Source: Congeria kusceri
Taxonomy: Eukaryota > Mollusca > Bivalvia > Myida > Dreissenidae
Assembly: GCA_027627225.1 (NCBI GenBank)
Contig: CM051025.1
Location: 73,174,974 to 73,238,973 of the forward strand
Direction of reading: 5' to 3'
Length of the DNA stretch: 64,000 nucleotides
The first letter of the stretch is position 1. Each line of letters starts with the position of its first letter. The position numbers and the translations under genes were made by a program. Below, piece by piece: positions 1 through 53,200 of this stretch. Below the pieces are notes generated by a model that had not been told where the DNA came from, did not search any database, and worked only from the letters and a program-made list of their open reading frames with translations.

Positions 1-97
1 CTCTTGAAATCATTTACTGGTAGTAATTTTAGAAACACATTTTTCTATGTGAGAAATTTAAATGCTTATGCGAAATTATGACTTGACGAGAGTTCAG

Positions 98-40540
<40,443 letters not shown>

Positions 40541-41170
40541 TTACTGAACCAGAGACAGCACGTCTCATGCCATGGATCGGTGGATACGGGAATTAATTTT
40601 TTTTATTTATTTACTTGTAAAAAAAGTTGTGTCATGGTTAAGTGCCAGCTAGAAGTAGTTTTGTAGAATGAGTTGAAAGTTGTGTTGAAAAGCAATTGAA
40701 AAAAAAAAATATATATAAAATGAAGTATTTCAATAGAACAGTTAACCAACCTGTTGTCAGTTGAGAAAAGTGAGGGAATTCAGCAATTTGCCACAAGGGC
40801 CAGTGGAATGCAAAACCTTAGTATAATCCCTGATTTCCTGTACTAATAATAAATCATCTAGGCAGTATTTGGGAGTTGAAAAATTGCTATGGTGTCAAAT
40901 TCTATTATTACTTTATTTTCACTGTTATCATTGCACAATTGTTTGATGTAGTCTTCTGTTGCTGCAAAGCCTGTTCAACATTTGCTTCAAGTGTCACTAC
41001 TTGATATTACTCCCATGTTGATAGATTTAATGTTATTTTTAATGTTATTTTTGTACTTTCAAAGGACACCATGACCTCAAATATTCAGTTGTATAAATAT
41101 GCGTAGATCTAAGTCAAATCTGAGACATTTATCATATGACAATAAATATGTACCAAATAGACAAAAAATA
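40541..41170 (+). other. Probable myosin 3' UTR
   Basis: AT-rich sequence without open frames directly after the stop. AATAAA signals lie at 40848-40853 and 41141-41146. Which one is used, or whether the UTR runs further, cannot be told from sequence alone. Confidence 0.4.
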
Positions 41171-42140
41171 GTATTTTTGCAAAATGGACTCTCGGCCACA
41201 CCAAAAAGCTTCTAAGGAAAATATTAACTTTAGTCATATTTTAGAGAAACGTTCAAATACAATTTTCCTTGTGAAAATCAATATTTTATATTTCAGATAT
41301 GGTACAATAAGAACCATCTGTTGATTCTATACCATAATAAAACCAATTAAGTCAAAATAAACTTTCATGAACCAGCCACAGACTTTAGAAATTTTATGAT
41401 TTAAAAAAATTTACTTAGGTTTTAACTAAGGAGCTGTTTGGATATGAGCCCAGAACTGAATTGGAAACTTAGGGGGTTGGGGCAATTTCCCCTGCAATTT
41501 CCAGCCTTGTACTTGTTTTAATAATAAACCCATTGTTGTATAAATTTGACTTTTTTCGAAGGCTTGAATGGGTAATGGAAATATTTTCCAGTCATTTAAA
41601 CTTCTTATTGAATGACTAATAATTGGTTTGATGCTTTGTTATATTACACATATTCAATGCGTTTATAATTGTTGTCATATCTATGCATGAAATTTCTGTC
41701 ACTGATCAAACTTCATTACATTCCTGCCAGTATAAGCTTATGACAGTGCCTGTGAATTGCTGGCTCTTCTACATGTATGGGTATTAGCTAATTAGTAAGA
41801 TTGTTATCTGTATTGTATCTGTCTCATTTCACCCAGTGAGCAGAACATGTTTGTACTATGTTATTTTTGTTAGCTTGCTTTTGTATTAAACTGCTTCTAT
41901 TTTTTATGCCACCCCATATTTTGGTGGGGTTAGAATATACTAGCATTTCATTCTTCAAAGGTTTCTTCATAACCCAAAGCGGATATTTTGGCATTATCAT
42001 CAACTAGTCTAAATAGACAAATGGAGCAAGGTAAATTCCATTGTTGTTGATTTACCCTTTTTCTCAAAAAATATTACATAAGTTGACATTATTTTCTGAG
42101 AGAGAATACGTCCTGAGGATGTACATAATAAAAAACTATA
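41171..42140. other. Intergenic or extended 3' UTR, nothing recognised
   Basis: AT-rich with no conserved frame. May belong to a longer myosin 3' UTR. Confidence 0.4.
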
Positions 42141-42141
42141 T

Positions 42142-42363
42142 GGGGCGTGTCAGGGGAAAACCAGGCTTAATGCAGTCCCCACAGGCTAATATGGGACAGC
42201 ACTTTCCGTTTGTATGGTATTTTCTGTTTTGAGGTAGTCTCTTATAAACATCCACTGTAGGCAGAAAGTATTCTTCCGGATCAGCCGTACGGACTGCAAA
42301 GGCTGATCCGGGACAACACTTTATGCACATGCATTAAGCCCGGTTTTCCTCGAAATGCTTCAT
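42142..42363. mobile_element. Palindromic MITE, degraded
   Basis: Contains GGGGCGTGTCAGGGGAAAACC and the inverted CCCGGTTTTCCTCGAAATGC, plus the family's CACTTTCCG and ATCCACTGTAGGC words. Confidence 0.7.
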
Positions 42364-42369
42364 ATTTGT

Positions 42370-45300
42370 TTACAAATGTATGCATAAAATTGCAGGATGC
42401 ACATGACACATTATCACTGCAAGACATCTTTGACAAACAAATGAAGCCGTGGCCTCCAGTATGGCAGAACTCTTACCATGTCAATGAAATCTTGTGTCAG
42501 TTATAGGTGCTATTCTATTGGTCCATTTGTTTTCTATAGTGCAACACTTGCACAGTGCAGTTAAATATGGCTAATTTGTTTAGAACTTCTAAACAGTCTT
42601 TTATAAAACCGAGTATTTAGCATGAGCATAATTCTATGGTTCTTTTTCTAGTCTTGTTATATTTAGTGGTTTATATGTTTGCATGTTTGTCTCATTATGT
42701 TAATGATCTTACCGTGCAAATGCATTCCGATCTAAACATTTGGTACTGGTATTTGCACATTTGTAAAAATGCCTTGCATTAACTGACTTATTTGAAACAA
42801 CCAAATTCTTCCCTCTTCACCTAGTTTTATTTTAATCTAAATTTGTTCAAGTGGTTTGTAATATTCGAAATCAACATGATTTGCATTGAATGAAAAGGTT
42901 TTCCGAGTGTCCCTGCTACTTGTGTTGCAGGTAATATAAATATAAAGTTATATTGTAAAACTTTGGTTTTTGTTTGATTGCAGCTATTTTAGTCTTAATT
43001 TGTTGGAGTTTCTATAAGTCAGAATAGATGTTCAACATACCTTTGTTTTACGTTTTAGAACTTTATTTTGTTAACCCTTATGGGTATTTTATAATAATCT
43101 TGCTAAGTGCATTATTATTCTGAATTGTCCATGATAACATATGATTTGTTGTTGATTTATTCTTAGCAATTGTCTACATTCTTTATTAAAATTATGAACT
43201 TTATTAAAATGATATTACCAATAACTACCATGAAGATGGTATATATTATATTCCATGACAGTAGAGTAGTATGACTTGGACATCATTATGCTTCTTACTT
43301 ATTGACATTTTAAAGTTTCAACTGTCTATTGGAGAAATGTGTATGCATGTCTAGAAAAAATATGCTTAATTGTTCTTGAAACTTTTTAAATCTAAAATAT
43401 GATCGAGTTTATACACCTAAATAGTTTGCATAATTGTGTCACATATGCTTAATGAGACTGTACGATAATCACAATGATAATTAAATAAACTGATTGTTTG
43501 CCTTGATATATTACATCTGTTTGCTGCTAGCATATTTGCTCTTTAATTAATATTCTAACATAACATACCGGTACGCAGAGTTTTCTAATGCCTGCTTGGT
43601 TTAATTCTTGCGCATCAAAACTTAAAATCATTGTTTATTTGCTGACAAACAACTCAAATTCAAAAATTATTTCCTAAACACCAAAATGTCTTTTCTTCAG
43701 ACTTTATATAGAAATATTTCATCATTAAATATATTTATCATGTATAGAATATAGACATTTCATTATGAAATATTTTTTTATTAAAAAAAAAAACAAGAAA
43801 AGAAGGTTTTTGCCTTTCTGCATAATGTACCTTTGTGCATTTCTGGAAGTCATAATGTGTGGAGTTAAGATCTTATATCGCAATCTCATTTTTGAATGCA
43901 TATTTTAGGTATGTTATAAGAACTCCGATTTGATCTTTGATAAAAGATGAGCACATTTCATTTCAGTTGCCCACAAGTAAACATTTCATTTGAACTTGCA
44001 AACAACAAATACCAGTTGTACCGGTAGATAACAGTGGTCATGATTCAGTTGATAAAGTGATGCTCTGTGAACGATTGTGACAACTCTTATGCAAAATCAG
44101 AGATTTTGTACCTTATACAACTTGGGCCAAATATACGGTATGTGTCAACCCCTAGCTAAATTTCTTTACAATCATGCACTTTGAACAGTTAACTGTACAT
44201 CTATGTTTTCTGTCCACCCTATACCAAATTTCTTGTGATAATATGAAACCCAAGGGCCTGGACCCCATCCACTGCCTCTGAAAAAGCCCTGGAAATGTAA
44301 TGAGTAAGCAGAGTACAGCATCTCGAGATAATCATTCTGTCCAGTGTGCTTATGCAGGAAACCATTCGGAGTGCACCTGGGCTGGTATTTATAAAGAAAC
44401 TTAGTCGAAAGTTAAGAAAAATCTTAAAATTATCAAATTTAATTAGTGGATTTTCTTACAAAGGAATGCATTTTTGGAAGATTTTGACGCATAGTTTGCA
44501 ATATAATACAAAGTGTATTGATATCTAGCATTAGTCATGCAAATGTTCCTAAGCATAGTGTTTAAAACACAAATTCTAATTTTGACTTATGTTCAACTTA
44601 AGTTAAGAATGGCTTAAGAATCGTTATAAATATGGGCCCAGGTCCCTAGACTGCTGAAAACTTGAGCAAAATCGTATTCTTTGACTTAAAATATTAGCCA
44701 ATGAAGTGTTGTGACAAATCAGATTTCAATTTCATTGGTCGATATTTAAGTTCAAGACTCGGATTTGACTTTAGTAGTTTTGTATTATTGTGACCTGGCG
44801 TTGAATATTTTATATGCAATAATATTTTCTGTCCAAACTGTTAATTATTTATTGGTATTTGTTTATTAGTTGTATATTTGAAGTGTTATGGCCCAAATAC
44901 CAAGCTGTTCATTAAGCAACGGAATTGTTATGTGCAATTATTTTGCTTTTATTAGAAGTGTGCATGTACGTATACTCATGTCTGTTAAAATGCTGCTGCT
45001 GTATAACATCATTTATTCGATCAAATGTATCATTCTTTTATATCCATACATTCTGTTGTTAGATATATAAATTACAAAATTATTATTATAGGTTAGAGTG
45101 GGTGACATTGTTGATTATTATACAAACAATAAATATTAAATCGTTAACTTATCTTGTTTATTTTGCCACTTTTGTGGTAACTAAGGTTAAAATTATGTGG
45201 TGCCATGAGATATGATAATGGTCTCCATCCATTCACAATATGTCCCAATCTCTGATACTTCAGCAACAGAGACAAAGAATCTAGCCACCACAAATTAAAT

Positions 45301-45620
45301 ATGGTAAGGATGATGCGACAGCCTGTGTCCACAAAAAATGCTGCTTGAATGTGAAAGGTAGACTGTGTAAATAAACACACGCACATGACTGTTGCTTATT
45401 TATCTGGATAGTGTGGGGGCTTTTTTCTCTAATCTAGATTTGGCTGGAATATTAAGTGTCCATTGTAATATTTATAAAAAATAAAAATTTATAATGACAG
45501 ATTCCTTTATAACCAATTGATATATTGACTTGAAATTAAATACTAGTACTTCTCTTTGAGAACTGCAGTGCACACAAGCCATAACTACCTGTGGTATATT
45601 TAAAGTTATGCCAATGTGTG
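42370..45620. other. Intergenic; one weak foldback at 44377-44642
   Basis: Mostly AT-rich with no gene. At 44377-44642 the ends CCTGGGCTGGTATTTATAA and ATAAATATGGGCCCAGG are roughly inverted, suggesting a small MITE. A half copy of the 57086 foldback lies near 43590-43665. Confidence 0.45.
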
Positions 45621-45627
45621 TTTGTTA

Positions 45628-48030
45628 GCTCACCTGAGCACAAAGTGCTTATGGTGAGCTTTTGTGATCGCCCACTGTCCGTCGTCCGTCCGTCGTCAAC
45701 TTTTCATTCAAACAACATCTCCTCCTAAACCACTTGGCAGATTGTCACCAAACTTCACAGGAATGATCATTGGGTGAGCCTCTTTCAAAGTTGTTCAAAT
45801 CGTTATGGTCCGCTGCATATGTAGGTCACAAGAGCTAAAAATATATTTAAAAAGTGTAAACTTTAAAAATCTCTGAAACCGCAGGGCCCAGACGTTCATA
45901 TTTGGTATGTTACATCCAATAGTGGTCCTCAACAAAGATTGTTAAAATTATGCCCCTGGGGTCTAAACGGGCCATGCCCCGGGGGTCACATGGTTTATAT
46001 AGAATATATAGAAAAATGACTTTAAAAAACTTCTCCTCTGAAACCACAAGACCCAGAGGTTTCATTTTTGGTATGTAACATCCTATAGTGGTCCTCTACA
46101 AAGATTGTTCAAATTATGCCCCTGGGGTCAAAACTGGCCACTCCCCAGTGGTCACAATGTTTATATACAATATATAGCAAAATGACTTTAAAAATCTTCT
46201 CCTCTGAAACCGCAAAGCCCAGAGGTTTAATATTCGGTATGTAACATCCTTTAGTGGTCCTCTACAAAGATTGTTCAAATTATGCCCTTGAGGTCAAAAC
46301 TGACCGCGTCCAGGGGGTCACATGGTTTATATAAACTTAAATAGCAAAATGTCTTTAAAAATCTTCTCTGAAACTGCAAGGCTCAGACGTTTCACTTTTG
46401 GTATGTAACATCCTATAGTGGTCCTCTACAAATATTGTTCAATGTATGCCCCTGGGGTCAAAACTGGCCACACCCCCGGGGGTCACATGATTTATATAGA
46501 CTTAAATAGCAAAATGACTTTAAAAATCTTCTCAGAAACCTCAAGACTGAGAGGTTTCTTATTTGGTATGTAACATCATATAGTGGTCCTCTACAAGGAT
46601 TGACCATGGGTTCAAAACTGGCTATGCCCCCGGGGTCACATGGCTTATATAAACTTAAATAGCAAAATGTGTTTAGAAATCTCCTCCTCTGAAACCGCAA
46701 GGACCAGAGGTTCCGTATTTGGTATGTAACATCCTATAGTGGTCCTCAACAAAGATTGTTCAAATTATGCCCCATGGGTCAAAACTGACCACACCCCAAT
46801 GGTCTCATGGTTTATATAAACTTATATAGCAAAATGACTTTAAAAATCTCTAAAACTGCATGGCCTTGAGGTTTCATATTTAGTATGTAACATTGTATAG
46901 TGGTCCTCTACAAATATTGTTAAAATTATGCCCGGTCAAAACTTGTCACGCCCCAGGGGTCACATGGTTTAGTGTTTTATCCAGACCTAATCAGCGCGGC
47001 GCCGCGCCATGCCCCTTTATTGATCTGCCACCCTGCCCTTAGCGCCTCGTGCCCTATTATCTATTGACTGTATTGCCCTTAACGAGGGCCCTTTGTGATG
47101 ACATGTTAATAGTATATTAATCTGCAACCAACTGATAAGATCTGCTGTAGGGTGGGTCAGCTTATAAGTTTGTGTCTAGATACAATAAAACAGGCTGATT
47201 TTGTTTTAAAATTGAACGTAAATTGTTTGCTTTTTAAAGCCTCGATTTCACATGCCATTGATAAAATGTTTATGTTTTGTCAATGTTTATTATAAACTTT
47301 ATACCAAAGGGCAGAATGCATATAAATGTATACTCAATGTATAATCACTAATGATAAGAAAACAACTTGTGTATACAATATTTCTTCAATAACAAACAAA
47401 AATCTATGAAAGCACGAATAGCAGAACTAGCTATTATATCGGACAAACATATTCGGATACATCATTTCAATCCGAATTGTAATGTTTTCTAAATTTTTAA
47501 TCTTGACTATAGCTATTCATCGTTAATGAAAATATTAGTATCAACAGCAACAACATATAAAACATAATGGTGAGAATAATAATATTTCCTACAATAAAAA
47601 AGATGAAAAATAAAATTTCATAATTGGTTTTAAATATTACTTTGGAAAAAAATTACTAAAACCTAATATGCCCTTTTTAACAGTGCCACCGCGCACAAAA
47701 TGCCCTTTTGCCAATTCAAGCGCCATGCCCTTCTGCCCTTCTAGATTAAACACTACATGGTTTATATAGACTTAAATAGCAAAATGACTTTAAAGATCTC
47801 CTTTTACGGCAAGGCCCATAAATCAGGCAACATCCCGAGGGGTCACATGGTTTATATACACTAAAATAGCAAAATGACTTTAAAAATCTTTACCTGAAAC
47901 TTCAAGGCCCAGAGGTTTATTCAAGAATTTTCAAATTATGCCCCTAGGATAAAAATAAGCCACACCTTGGGGATGCAAATTCCAAATGGGTTTCAAGGTC
48001 TCAGGTGAGCGTACTAGGGCCCTCTTGTTT
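45628..48030 (+). mobile_element. Second tandem-core element, interrupted by a nested transposon
   Basis: Starts with the same hairpin (GCTCACCTGAGCAC / GTGCTTATGGTGAGC), has about 9 units of ~165 bp and ends CAGGTGAGC...AGGGCCCTCTTGTTT. Its core is split by the element at 46971-47754. Confidence 0.75.
46971..47754. mobile_element. Nested TIR transposon with a 9-bp target duplication
   Basis: Ends AGTGTTTTATCCAGA / TCTAGATTAAACACT form a ~15-bp inverted pair (13 matches). ACATGGTTT is repeated directly on both sides (46962-46970 and 47755-47763). The uninterrupted target GTCACATGGTTTATATAGA is present in sibling units. A 9-bp duplication fits Mutator-like elements, which is inference. No transposase frame. 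Confidence 0.75.
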
Positions 48031-48149
48031 ATAACCAAGTTTTGTCCAAAGTGTAATTCCAATGATTACCCTCCAACAAATTGACCAAAAACAGATTTTG
48101 TCAATCGAGGGCATGGTCATGTTTATCAAGTTAAAGCTATCTTAATATA

Positions 48150-48410
48150 TGAGGTGTGTCGTGGGAAAACCAGGCTTAATGCATGTGTGTAAAGTGTCAT
48201 CCAGGGTTAGCCTGTGCAGTCCTCTCAGGCTAATCCAAGATGGCACTTTTTACCTTCAGTGGATTTATGTTTAGAAGAGATTTCCTTGAAACAGAAAATA
48301 CCATAAATGCGTCAAGTGCTGTCCTGGATTAGCCTGTGCGGACTGCACAGGCAAATCCAGAATGACACTACGCACATGCATTAAGCCAGGGTTTCCCACG
48401 ACACGCCATA
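48150..48410. mobile_element. Palindromic MITE
   Basis: Ends GAGGTGTGTCGTGGGAAAACC / GGGTTTCCCACGACACGCC, with internal GCCTGTGCAGTCC and GGACTGCACAGGC. Confidence 0.8.
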
Positions 48411-50165
48411 TATATGGTTTGCCGGACACTTAATAACAAGACACAAACTGTTTTCAACGATAATTTAAAGAAAACATTTGAAGTACCGGTATGCATACAT
48501 ACAAACAAAAACATAGAATAATAAAATGTCTAAAAGAATCTTACCACAACATGAGGAGGAAATTCCTCAGAGGAATCACTGAAGACTATGATAATTGCCT
48601 GTAAAGATTCAACACTTAAAACATTTTCTTAGATATTTAATTACACAAATAGGAAACTGTCACCCAAATTACACCAATGAACAAATTTACTGGAAAATCT
48701 ATTAAATTTCAATGCATATTCAAAAGCAGATATATACATAGCCTAATTTCCGATGTTTTAAATGTATGTACATGTATTTTGTTTGATTTCAGTCATATGG
48801 TTTGTATAATTTATAAACAAAGTAAATGTGTTTGTTTAAACCAACAAACAGATTGTTTGGAATACCATAAACAGCTGGTGAATGTCTCCTATAATTTATT
48901 TATTGCAATGAAAATGTTGCTTTATAATGGACAGGAATTTAAAATTCACATAATTCTAAAATGTATAACACTTTATATTTCAATTCATACCATTAAATCA
49001 AAATGCGTTCCCCCCAAAAAAATTGACGTACGATTTTATCAGCAAATAAATGTCGCTTAACAGTTAAAAATGCTCGGTCTAGTAGATCAGACGAAGAGTC
49101 TTTTCCAGACAAGTTTATCTTATCACATGATCTTGCTTTCTCAAATGTACATGTATAATTATATTTTAGTTATGTACTATGACTGTGTTCAGCTGCTAGC
49201 ACTTTAAACAATATTTACTGTTAGGACATTCTCAGTAATTTTCAATGTATAACACACATGTGAAATTTACCACAAACCATTTCAAAACAAAACTGATAAA
49301 CAATAGTTATACAATAAAATAACAAATGTTTTATTCTGTTTGTGTAACCATGTTTGTTGATGAATCTAAAACTTTCAATACGATCAAGATTTGTCTACCA
49401 AAGTTTAGAATAAAGTCATTAAACCATCATTAAACCATCATCAGGCCTAAAAATTAACTGCTTTACATGTTTTCCTATATTATGTTTAAGTTGCATAAAC
49501 GATTAGAATACAAGTATAAAAAGAAATAAAACAGCAAATTCCAATAAAAAGGATCACCACATGCAGAATAGAGCAAGACATACCAAATGGTGCCAATGCA
49601 AGACATTGTGGCTGACAGATAACAACTTACACAACAATTTATAAGTAATTCACCATAATAAAAAGCTAAATGCCTCAAATTGTCCAGATCACTAAATCAC
49701 TTTTTGAATTGGAAATTGAGTTAGACTCAATATAAAGTTATAACTGCAGAGACAGCTGCTACTAATACTTCCAAAATATTTCAAGAAAAATGTCATATTG
49801 ATAGATTTCTTGTCACAATAACTCAAAATTCAGCTCAGTTCTTTGTATATGACCCGTATATCTTCTGTCTTGTAACAATTGCAACGGTTTCTTGTGTGTT
49901 TTACATCAAATCTTGAGTGTCCATGACCCCAAGGTGTGAAATCGCTGTCTGCTACTATAGCACTTTAGCAGCATTTTAATTAGATTTTGCAAAAATACAC
50001 ATCTTTTCCAAGAAAGTGTGACAAATATGCCTCATTTTCAAAATAATTTCAGCAATTTTAGTAGACATTGACTACTGGTAGCGCTTACATAGTGTCTGGT
50101 GAGCATGCTACATGAATTGTACCAGATGTCCTCAACATGTGCAGTCACTCTGTTTTATGTGTGTG
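48411..50165. other. Intergenic, probably including the UFSP2 3' UTR
   Basis: AT-rich with no conserved frame. The part near 50165 is expected to be transcribed from the minus strand as UFSP2 3' UTR. Confidence 0.45.
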
Positions 50166-50252
50166 CTATATCACACGGGGTCTCTGGGGCAGGCACATGT
50201 TATAATGGGCATGCTGGTCCCAGAAATCTGGCCCCTTCCACCCACACCAGCC
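50166..50252 (-). CDS. Ufsp2: UFSP2 last coding exon
   Basis: Encodes [20 protein letters not shown] then LPQRPRVI and stop TAG. The phase and the [11 protein letters not shown] motif are diagnostic. The 3' UTR would extend toward lower coordinates. A minus-strand AATAAA lies at 49335-49330, but its use is unproven. Confidence 0.95.
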   Translation of the reverse strand, partial: GWCGWKGPDFWDQHAHYNMCLPQRPRVI

Positions 50253-53200
50253 CTAAAAACACACAATCAAGAATACTTTTAAAGCTTCGCTAAAAAATAT
50301 ATAATAAACAGCTGTGTTTCAAGGACGATGCGCACACTGATAGCAAAATTCATGCTCATCTACTAACTAGAACGCCCGAGTCGGATGTGTTGTCTGATGG
50401 GGCATAACTCATGGACGATAAGAACAATTATGCAGAAAAATGAACTTAACCTTCCTTTTATGACTACACACACCTCCCTAAAGTTTCATAATGACTGAAG
50501 AAAAACAAGTTATTGTCTGCACAAACTTAAGGGGTCTCCGCCACAGCTGCCGCCACCGCTGCCGATGCTGCCAAAGTTATAAGACACATTTTCAGGCGAC
50601 ACAAAAATTACTCCAATATTAAGAATTATGAGTTATACAAGTTTTTTTAGTTTTTATTTTCAGAAATTAATCATCTACTAAAAATGACTTCAATATTATG
50701 AGTTATACATGTTTTGTAAGTTTTTATTTTCGGAAATTAATGCAGACGAATCATGCTGCCTACTATTTAATTGATAACAGTTTTTAACAGATTGTTGACC
50801 TCATGCAACACATGTGTAACCAACAATCCTTATCAACATCAGCTTTTAAAAGGTCGTCAATAATATAGAATAACTATCAAATCTGATCAACAACATATCA
50901 TAACAGATCATTAATAATACATGCATAACCAACAAACCTTGTCAACGATAGTTTTCAGATCTTCCGCCCCAGTGTAATGAGGGTCCAGAATCAGGAAGGC
51001 AATGTTGCCTGTGACCTCGTCATAATCCACACCCAGGATCGTGTGGGCCAGCACACCCCCACCTGAAACACAATGTCATCAATTGTAGTGTATTTCAATG
51101 GAGGCGTGTAGTGGGAAACCAGGGCTTAATGAATGTCCGTAACGTGTCGTCCCGAATTAGCCTGTGCAGTTCGCACAGGCTGATCTGGGACAACACTTTC
51201 TGCTTTTTGTGGCATTTTCTGTTTCAAGAAAGTCTCTTCTAAACATAAATCCACTGTAGGAGGAAAGTGCCATCCTGGATTAGCCTGTGCGGACAGCACA
51301 GGCTTATCGGCGACGACACTTTGTGCACATGCATTATGCCCGTTTTTCCCATGACACGCCTCAATGATTGCACAAACTGTCACATCATCTATGTATTGAG
51401 TGTTGTCATCACATTGCTTTGTGTAAATCCGTTTTTAAAAGTTTGAACCTGGCATCATGCTAACAATATCATACTTTTCTGAATCACTGGAACTCTTCAT
51501 TATTCAGCATGAAGCGATCCTGTACTTCATTTTGTCAGCTGAAACTTCAGGCTTCACTCTGTTGTCATTTGCGATTTTATTCACAAAACCCAATAAAGTA
51601 CCCAACCTGTGTAGGATATTAAATCAGAATGCTCAATTCAGGCTTCAGCAAGTTTGTGACCAGAGTCAAAATTATTATAGGTTAAACATTATACCTGACA
51701 ACAGTAAATTATTTAATTACATTATATTCCTATACACATTAAGATGTAAATGGGGGAGGAACCTACTGGTATATAAGGCCCGCACTAATGTAGCTATTAT
51801 TTCTGTGTATTACCGATCATGACTGGTGTCCCCTGGGTCTGGAAGTGAGACTGGAGTTCTCTCCCTTTAGCTGACATCTCAGCCCCAGTGCTCACTGACA
51901 AGATTTTGGAGGTCACCTACAAGACATGGCAATTATAAACATATCTGTTGAATATTTTACAAACAATTATAGCATGTTCAATGTTTTAGATAGTAACTGA
52001 TTTTTTTAATCATTCATGTATGAGTAGTGTGGTGAGTATAACATTTTAAATAAAAATAATAGTTACAAAGCATTGTAGCTATGATAAATGTGAAAACTTT
52101 ATACTATCTAAGTAGTAAATGCATGTACTTTGTTCAATAAATAATGGAAATTACAGTAAAAACATTGAACATAGCGAGTAAAATTGAATGTAAATACAAA
52201 TGTACTGCTTTTACTATGATCTATAGTTATCAATAACCTTAATACAATATGTATAGGTATTTCATGAACTTTCATTGAAAACATATTTAATAGAAACTGA
52301 CCTTTACTCCGTATCATTAAAACTGAAACCATTGCCATGGTAACAACTCACCCCCAGCAGAGTATCCAAGACAAAGCTGACCTCCATGGAGCCAATCCAC
52401 TTACGGGAACCAACAAAGCTAGGCTCCTTATCACCAATGTCCACCAGGGTCTGAAATAGCTCTAGTGTAACTATAGATACAACATTACGCATCTTACGGT
52501 CATCTGTAAATGTTAATAGGCATACTGTAATTGATCATCCAAACTATCTCCTTCATCCTTCGAGCTTATTTTAAGACACTGTAAAACTATGAAATGCAAA
52601 GTAAAAAATACAAGTTTATTATGTGAACACATTTTAGGGATATCAATCAGAAAACTACCTCAATTTCAGATAACATATTTTAACCAAATATATATACAAG
52701 ATAACTGCCAAATAACATTTTAACATTAATTGAAAATTCAAGACCCCATAACTACCAACATTCTTTAACTCTTAGTCCTTATCTTAATATTAAACCAATG
52801 GAAATGAAAGCTCAAATGTAACGAGCATTCTGATTGGTCAATATTTTAAGTTTAGACTAAGTTTGAGATTCATAGTTTATGTTTAAACATTATGGCGCGT
52901 CGTGAGAAAACTGGTCTTAATGCATGCGCGTAGTGTTGTCCCGGATTAGCCTGTGCAGTCCGCACAGGCTAATCCAGGACGACACTTTCCGCTTTTATGG
53001 TATTTTCTGTTTCATGGAAGTCTCTTCTAACCATTAATCCACTTTAAGCGGAAAGTGTCGTCCTGGATCAGCCTGTGTGGACTGCACAGGCTGATCCAGG
53101 ACGACACTTTACACACATGCATTAAGCCCGGTTTTCTCACGACGTGCCACATATATAATTAAGCCTGATTGTGTTAAAAGCCTGAGGCTCATTGAGACAC

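Noticed and set aside
48677..49060. 127-codon plus-strand open frame
   Set aside because: AT-rich composition, no recognisable domain, no splice partners, and it lies in the probable 3' region of UFSP2.
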